Assembly: GCA_947628465.1 (NCBI GenBank)
Contig: CANQZZ010000040.1
Coordinates: 1-10,448 of the forward strand
DNA length: 10,448 nucleotides
Source: an uncultured Clostridia bacterium
GTDB lineage: Bacteria > Bacillota_A > Clostridia > TANB77 > CAG-508
Direction: 5' to 3'
Within the stretch, counting starts at the first letter, position 1; every line of letters begins with the position of its first letter. The notes under the pieces are model-generated. The model was not told where the DNA came from. It did no database searches and saw only the letters and a program-made list of their open reading frames with translations. Made by a program: the position numbers and the translations under genes. Below are positions 7,728 to 10,448 of the stretch, piece after piece.

Positions 7728-8308
7728 CTATAATAATATTGGTTGGATTTGTTCTCTTTCTAATGCTTTTAAAATAGTATCTAAAATATATTTTGGATCA
7801 AATACTAATGATCGTGGTTTTGTAATTGGATTATCTTGTCTAAATGGAATAAAATATATATTTTTTCTATTTAATAACTTCCCTATATTTTCAGCACTAC
7901 CGCGCGAGTCCATCATTTGTAGATACTCCTACTACTACGGCATTTTCGTTACGTAAATGAGATTTTACTGCCATTAAACATGGCGTATCTGTAATTCCAT
8001 TTGCCATTTTTGCTAGAGTATTTCCGAGAACATGGGGCAATAACCATAATATCTGTTAATCTTTTAGGTCCAATTGGTTCGGCATCTTCTATTGTATGAA
8101 TGATTTTCTTTCCTGTAATAGTTTCTATTCTTTCAATAAAATCTTTTGCTTTTCCAAATTTACTATCAATGTTATAACTATTAAATGACATTATAGGTAG
8201 AACTTCTGCTCCCTCTTCTATAAGCCTTGATATTTGCGGAATTGTTTTTTCAAATGTACAAAATGATCCAGTCAAAGCAAATCCTACTTTTTTACCAACA
8301 AGTAACAT
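7728..8308 (-). pseudogene. dpaB: Dipicolinate synthase subunit B, broken by two frameshifts
   Basis: DpaB (SpoVFB) is the flavoprotein-like subunit that, with DpaA, makes dipicolinic acid in the mother cell for spore heat resistance. The reading frame is split in three. Frame 1 (8308 down to 8027) starts MLLVGKKVGFALTGSFCTF and ends in DIMVIAPCS. Frame 2 (8025 down to about 7903) continues the family sequence with GNTLAKMANGITDTPCLMA and VVVGVSTNDGL. Frame 3 (about 7901 down to 7728) gives GSAENIGKLLNRKNIYFIPF and ends in QPILL. Each junction fits one extra base: a C opposite 8026, and one base within CGCGCG at 7901-7906. Removing both leaves 192 codons, close to the 200 of Bacillus. Start is ATG at 8306-8308 with GGGGAGG upstream; an ATG at 8341 lies in the promoter. 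dpaA is not adjacent. Either a recent pseudogene or sequence errors. Confidence 0.85.
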
Positions 8309-8342
8309 TATTCCAAGTCCTCCCCTCTTATGTGTATCCATA

Positions 8343-8371
8343 TATTATATGAATTTATGCACGTAAGAGTG
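8343..8371 (-). promoter_or_regulatory. Possible sporulation (SigK/SigE-type) promoter of dpaB
   Basis: On the minus strand CATATAATA (8343-8351) fits the mother-cell -10 pattern CATAnnnTA, and CAC (8369-8371) with a 17-base spacer fits the SigK -35 element. The start would fall near 8336, about 28 bases before the dpaB ATG at 8308 and upstream of its ribosome site. Bacillus spoVF is SigK-dependent, so the location makes sense. The motif is short and AT-rich, so chance cannot be excluded. Confidence 0.45.
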
Positions 8372-8392
8372 AGTAGCTTTTCTGCTTCATAA

Positions 8393-8584
8393 TTAATAAA
8401 ACAATTCATTATCTATGTTCAAATATTTTTCTTCATTGAATTCAACAACTTCTTCGGTTTCATTTTTTATTTCTTTAAAGTCTTTTTTATAAATATAAAT
8501 TCCTAAAATAGCACCTGACATTATAATTATTATTATTGCAATATATAAAATTATAGCTGTTATACTCATATTAATATTTTTCAT
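8393..8584 (-). CDS. Small single-helix membrane protein, 63 aa, unknown function
   Basis: I do not recognise a family. The start is ATG at 8582-8584 with GGAGG six bases upstream, and the gene begins 18 bases after the thiN stop, so the two are almost certainly co-transcribed. The product has one strong membrane helix (about residues 7-31, rich in isoleucine, with SGAILGIYIY at its end), then a basic stretch KKDFKEIK, and an acidic C-terminal tail (ETEEVVEFNEEKYLNIDNE). By the positive-inside rule the C-terminal tail is cytoplasmic. It is not SpoVM, the small protein gene often next to thiN in Bacillus, which is far shorter and amphipathic. No terminator is evident between its stop and dpaB (8309-8392). 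Confidence 0.7.
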   Translation of the reverse strand: MKNINMSITAIILYIAIIIIIMSGAILGIYIYKKDFKEIKNETEEVVEFNEEKYLNIDNELFY

Positions 8585-8602
8585 TTTTATCCTCCTATTA
8601 TA

Positions 8603-9250
8603 TTAATCTTTTGATTTGATTAGTATTAAAATCCCTATCTTCACATCTATAAGTGCTATATTTTCTATTTGCTCATTACTTACTCCTATGCTATGTCCTA
8701 TTTCTAAAGTGGCATTTTTTAATGGATATTTAAACCCTTTAAGTGTTATTCCTTCTACTTTTGTTGTGAGCGGAATAAGTGATATATATTTGTACTTTTC
8801 GTCTTTTTTTAATTCAGTCATTTTATTAATTAGTTGAATTTCATTTTTATCATTTACTATTTTACATTCTATTTTTTTGTCTAAAGCTTCCTTTAATACA
8901 TGCACATTTGCAAATACGTGATCAATTCTAGTTCCAGTTGCTCCAACTATTATAATTTCTGTACTTTTCAATTTAATCGCTAATTTTAATGCCATGTGTG
9001 TATCAGAATAATCTTTTTCAGGATTTAATTCTTTTATTATAACATCTTTATCATTATAATATTTATTTAATATTTGTTTATTTATTGAATCAAAATCTCC
9101 TATTATATAATTTGGCTTTATTTTATACTTATCTAGCGCTTCGAGCCCTTTATCTGATGCTATTATATAATTAAATTTGTTATTTTTATATACATCTTTA
9201 AAGCAATTATCTTTTATTTCTCCGCCTGATACAATTAATGTTTTTATCAT
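8603..9250 (-). CDS. thiN: Thiamine pyrophosphokinase
   Basis: ThiN transfers pyrophosphate from ATP to thiamine to make thiamine pyrophosphate, the cofactor of transketolase and 2-oxoacid enzymes. The 215-residue product has all the family blocks: IVSGGEIKDN at the N-terminus, ASDKGLEALDKYKIKPNYII followed by GDFDS (residues 31-55), NPEKDYSDTHMA (76-87) with the acidic metal-binding residues, and IVGATGTRIDHVFANV (101-116). I chose ATG at 9248-9250 because AAAGG lies ten bases upstream and homologues start at the equivalent MIKTLIVSGG; an ATG six codons earlier overlaps that site. The predicted leader is only about 19 bases, so there is no TPP riboswitch. It is divergent from the glycosyltransferase gene and followed by a small membrane protein gene. 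Confidence 0.95.
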   Translation of the reverse strand: MIKTLIVSGGEIKDNCFKDVYKNNKFNYIIASDKGLEALDKYKIKPNYIIGDFDSINKQILNKYYNDKDVIIKELNPEKDYSDTHMALKLAIKLKSTEIIIVGATGTRIDHVFANVHVLKEALDKKIECKIVNDKNEIQLINKMTELKKDEKYKYISLIPLTTKVEGITLKGFKYPLKNATLEIGHSIGVSNEQIENIALIDVKIGILILIKSKD

Positions 9251-9275
9251 TTTATTTTTTCCTTTCATTTAAATA

Positions 9276-9304
9276 ATTATATATTAAGATTTTGTTAAAA
9301 ACAA
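9276..9304 (-). promoter_or_regulatory. Promoter of thiN
   Basis: On the minus strand TTGTTT (9299-9304) and a perfect TATAAT (9276-9281) are 17 bases apart. The start would be near 9269, just ahead of the thiN ribosome site. Confidence 0.65.
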
Positions 9305-9326
9305 TGTTTTTTTGTAGATATTGGTG

Positions 9327-9332
9327 TATAAT
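9327..9332 (+). promoter_or_regulatory. Possible -10 box of the glycosyltransferase gene
   Basis: A perfect TATAAT lies 35 bases upstream of the start codon in the divergent gap shared with thiN. I find no good -35 box at the right distance; the region there reads ATGTTT. It is a weak call, resting mainly on position. Confidence 0.35.
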
Positions 9333-9367
9333 TAATTTAATTAATATTAATATTGAGGTATTTAAAT

Positions 9368-10030
9368 ATGAAAAAACTTATTTTTAAGATTTTTATTTGG
9401 ATTTTTATTATACTTCTCTTAGTATTTTTAATATTTACTGGTCTTGGATATTTAAAATATAAAAAGGCAACTAATAACATCTCATTATTAGATAAAGTAG
9501 AAGAAATTAGACAAATGGATAATTATACTAAATTAGAAGATATTTCAGATGATTATAAACATGCTGTTGTAGCAATAGAAGATCATAGATTTTACAATCA
9601 TAATGGTGTAGATATTATATCTATTATACGTTCTACACTTGTTAATTTTAAAATAAAATCATTAGATTATGGTGCAAGTACAATTACCCAACAAGTAGGA
9701 AGATTATTATATTTTACACAAGAAAAGTCACCTATTAGAAAAATTGCCGAAATATTTGTAGCATTTAATTTGGAAAAAAATTATTCAAAAGATGAAATAT
9801 TAGAATTGTATTTAAACCTTATGTATTTTGGCAATGGCCATTATGGAATAAATGATGCCTCTTATGGTTTCTTTGACAAATCCCCAAAAGATTTAACATT
9901 TTATGAAGCAACTTATTTAGCAGGTCTTCCAAATGCTCCAAGCATTTATTCAGAGGATGATAAACTTGGTGAAGAACGCAGGCTTCAAGTTGTTGATGCA
10001 ATGAAAAAATATGGCTATATTAATGAGTAA
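9368..10030 (+). CDS. Monofunctional peptidoglycan glycosyltransferase (GT51)
   Basis: The enzyme polymerises lipid II into glycan strands at the outer face of the membrane. The 220-residue product has an N-terminal membrane helix (about residues 6-29) and then a single GT51 domain: EDHRFYNHNGVD with catalytic E71, GASTITQQV at 102-110, RKIAEIFVAFNLEKNYS with the second glutamate E128, and LELYLNLMYFGNGHYGI. The 57-residue gap between the two glutamates agrees with that in Staphylococcus aureus PBP2. There is no transpeptidase domain; the frame ends naturally with a terminator directly after it, so it is a true monofunctional enzyme (MtgA/SgtB type) and not a broken class A PBP. Start is ATG at 9368 with GAGGT eight bases upstream; a TTG at 9353 overlaps that site. 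It is the only plus-strand gene in the window. Confidence 0.93.
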   Translation: MKKLIFKIFIWIFIILLLVFLIFTGLGYLKYKKATNNISLLDKVEEIRQMDNYTKLEDISDDYKHAVVAIEDHRFYNHNGVDIISIIRSTLVNFKIKSLDYGASTITQQVGRLLYFTQEKSPIRKIAEIFVAFNLEKNYSKDEILELYLNLMYFGNGHYGINDASYGFFDKSPKDLTFYEATYLAGLPNAPSIYSEDDKLGEERRLQVVDAMKKYGYINE

Positions 10031-10033
10031 CAA

Positions 10034-10067
10034 AAAAAGATGTAGATTTTATAGACTACATCTTTTT
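10034..10067. terminator. Two-way Rho-independent terminator between the glycosyltransferase gene and ackA
   Basis: A perfect 12-bp stem (10034-10045 AAAAAGATGTAG against 10056-10067) with a ten-base loop. The A run on one side and the T run on the other make it work in both directions: it lies three bases after the plus-strand glycosyltransferase stop, and 57 bases past the end of ackA on the minus strand. A short palindrome AAAAATCGATTTTT at 10081-10094 lies between it and ackA. Confidence 0.85.
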
Positions 10068-10124
10068 GTTATTGTATAGAAAAAATCGATTTTTACCTTA
10101 ATCACATATAATATTTTTTCTTTT

Positions 10125-10448
10125 TTATTTTACTAATTCCATTGTTTCTTCTGCTATCTCTAATTCTTCGTTTGTAGGAATTACATACATTTTTATTTTA
10201 GAATCTGGCATACTAATTATTCCTTCATATTGTTCATTATCATTATGTGAATTGTCAAATTTAATTCCAAGTTCTTCTAAACCAGATACGCATCTAGAAA
10301 TTACATCTGGATTGTGTTCTCCTATTCCACCTTCAAAGATTATTGCATCTACATGTCCAAGTACTGCCATATATGAACCTATATATTTTTTTACTCTATA
10401 TGCAAACATATCAAGTGCAAGTGTTGCTCTTTTATCTCCTTGTTTTTC
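10125..10448 (-). CDS. ackA: Acetate kinase, C-terminal part (cut by the window edge)
   Basis: Acetate kinase converts acetyl phosphate and ADP to acetate and ATP, the main substrate-level ATP step in many fermenting anaerobes. Only the last 107 residues are present; the frame is open to the window end, so the start lies beyond 10448. The fragment shows the conserved helix KRATLALDMFAYRVKKYIG, the nucleotide-binding block DAIIFEGGIGEHNPDV, and the C-terminal VIPTNEELEIAEETMELV. These fit the acetate kinase family better than butyrate kinase. The usual phenylalanine-threonine of FTGGIGEN reads FEGGIGEH here. It is convergent with the glycosyltransferase gene. Whether pta precedes it cannot be seen. 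Confidence 0.9.
   Translation of the reverse strand, partial: EKQGDKRATLALDMFAYRVKKYIGSYMAVLGHVDAIIFEGGIGEHNPDVISRCVSGLEELGIKFDNSHNDNEQYEGIISMPDSKIKMYVIPTNEELEIAEETMELVK

Noticed and set aside
7880..8040. Programmed frameshifting in dpaB
   Set aside because: Two shifts at different sites, no slippery heptamer or stimulatory structure seen, and the family is not known to use recoding.
8309..8341. ATG at 8341 as the start of dpaB
   Set aside because: No ribosome site upstream, the added residues do not match the family, and the codon lies inside the likely promoter.
9269..9367. TPP riboswitch ahead of thiN
   Set aside because: The gap is too short and the predicted leader is about 19 bases; no conserved TPP aptamer sequences are present.
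9819..10001. Minus-strand open frame inside the glycosyltransferase gene
   Set aside because: Antisense shadow of a conserved domain, no ribosome site, histidine- and leucine-rich low-complexity product.
10081..10094. Palindrome AAAAATCGATTTTT as a separate terminator or operator
   Set aside because: Weak AT stem with no loop; the 12-bp hairpin at 10034-10067 explains termination better.

Overview
The window looks like a piece of the chromosome of an endospore-forming, low-GC Gram-positive anaerobe, most likely an uncultured or little-studied member of the Clostridia. The support is very AT-rich DNA, strong GGAGG-type ribosome binding sites, sporulation genes (spoVS, dpaB), the conserved rny-ymdB-spoVS order, a Bacillus-type LexA box at recA, and acetate kinase. 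Species cannot be named from sequence alone. Almost everything is core housekeeping or sporulation content. I see no tRNA, rRNA, CRISPR array, IS element or phage genes.

Layout, mostly on the minus strand (so read from high to low coordinates): the 3' part of ackA (10125-10448, cut by the window edge). Then a plus-strand monofunctional peptidoglycan glycosyltransferase gene (9368-10030), convergent with ackA and sharing a two-way terminator with it. Next is thiN with a small one-helix membrane protein behind it (9250 down to 8393). dpaB, dipicolinate synthase subunit B, follows (8308-7728), broken in this sequence by two single-base insertions. Then rny (7560-6016), ymdB (5909-5136) and spoVS (4985-4722), each with its own promoter candidate. 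After these come a membrane-anchored family 5 solute-binding protein (4621-3059) and a tight recA-recX-scpA cluster (2875-613) behind a LexA-type operator. The last gene is a 108-residue orphan of unknown function (507-181) with a strong terminator.

How the genes fit together: RecA, its modulator RecX and the kleisin ScpA appear to form one SOS-controlled transcription unit, linking recombination to chromosome organisation. RNase Y and YmdB are an mRNA decay enzyme and a phosphodiesterase involved in cell-fate choice. SpoVS and DpaB act in spore formation, and a SigK/SigE-like promoter precedes dpaB. ThiN makes thiamine pyrophosphate, the glycosyltransferase builds cell-wall glycan, and AckA makes ATP and acetate from acetyl phosphate.

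The points most worth a second look are the double frameshift in dpaB, the inclusion of scpA in the SOS operon without scpB after it, the hairpin directly ahead of the solute-binding protein gene, and the orphan gene at 181-507, which has clearly higher GC than its neighbours. I found no convincing new multi-gene system.
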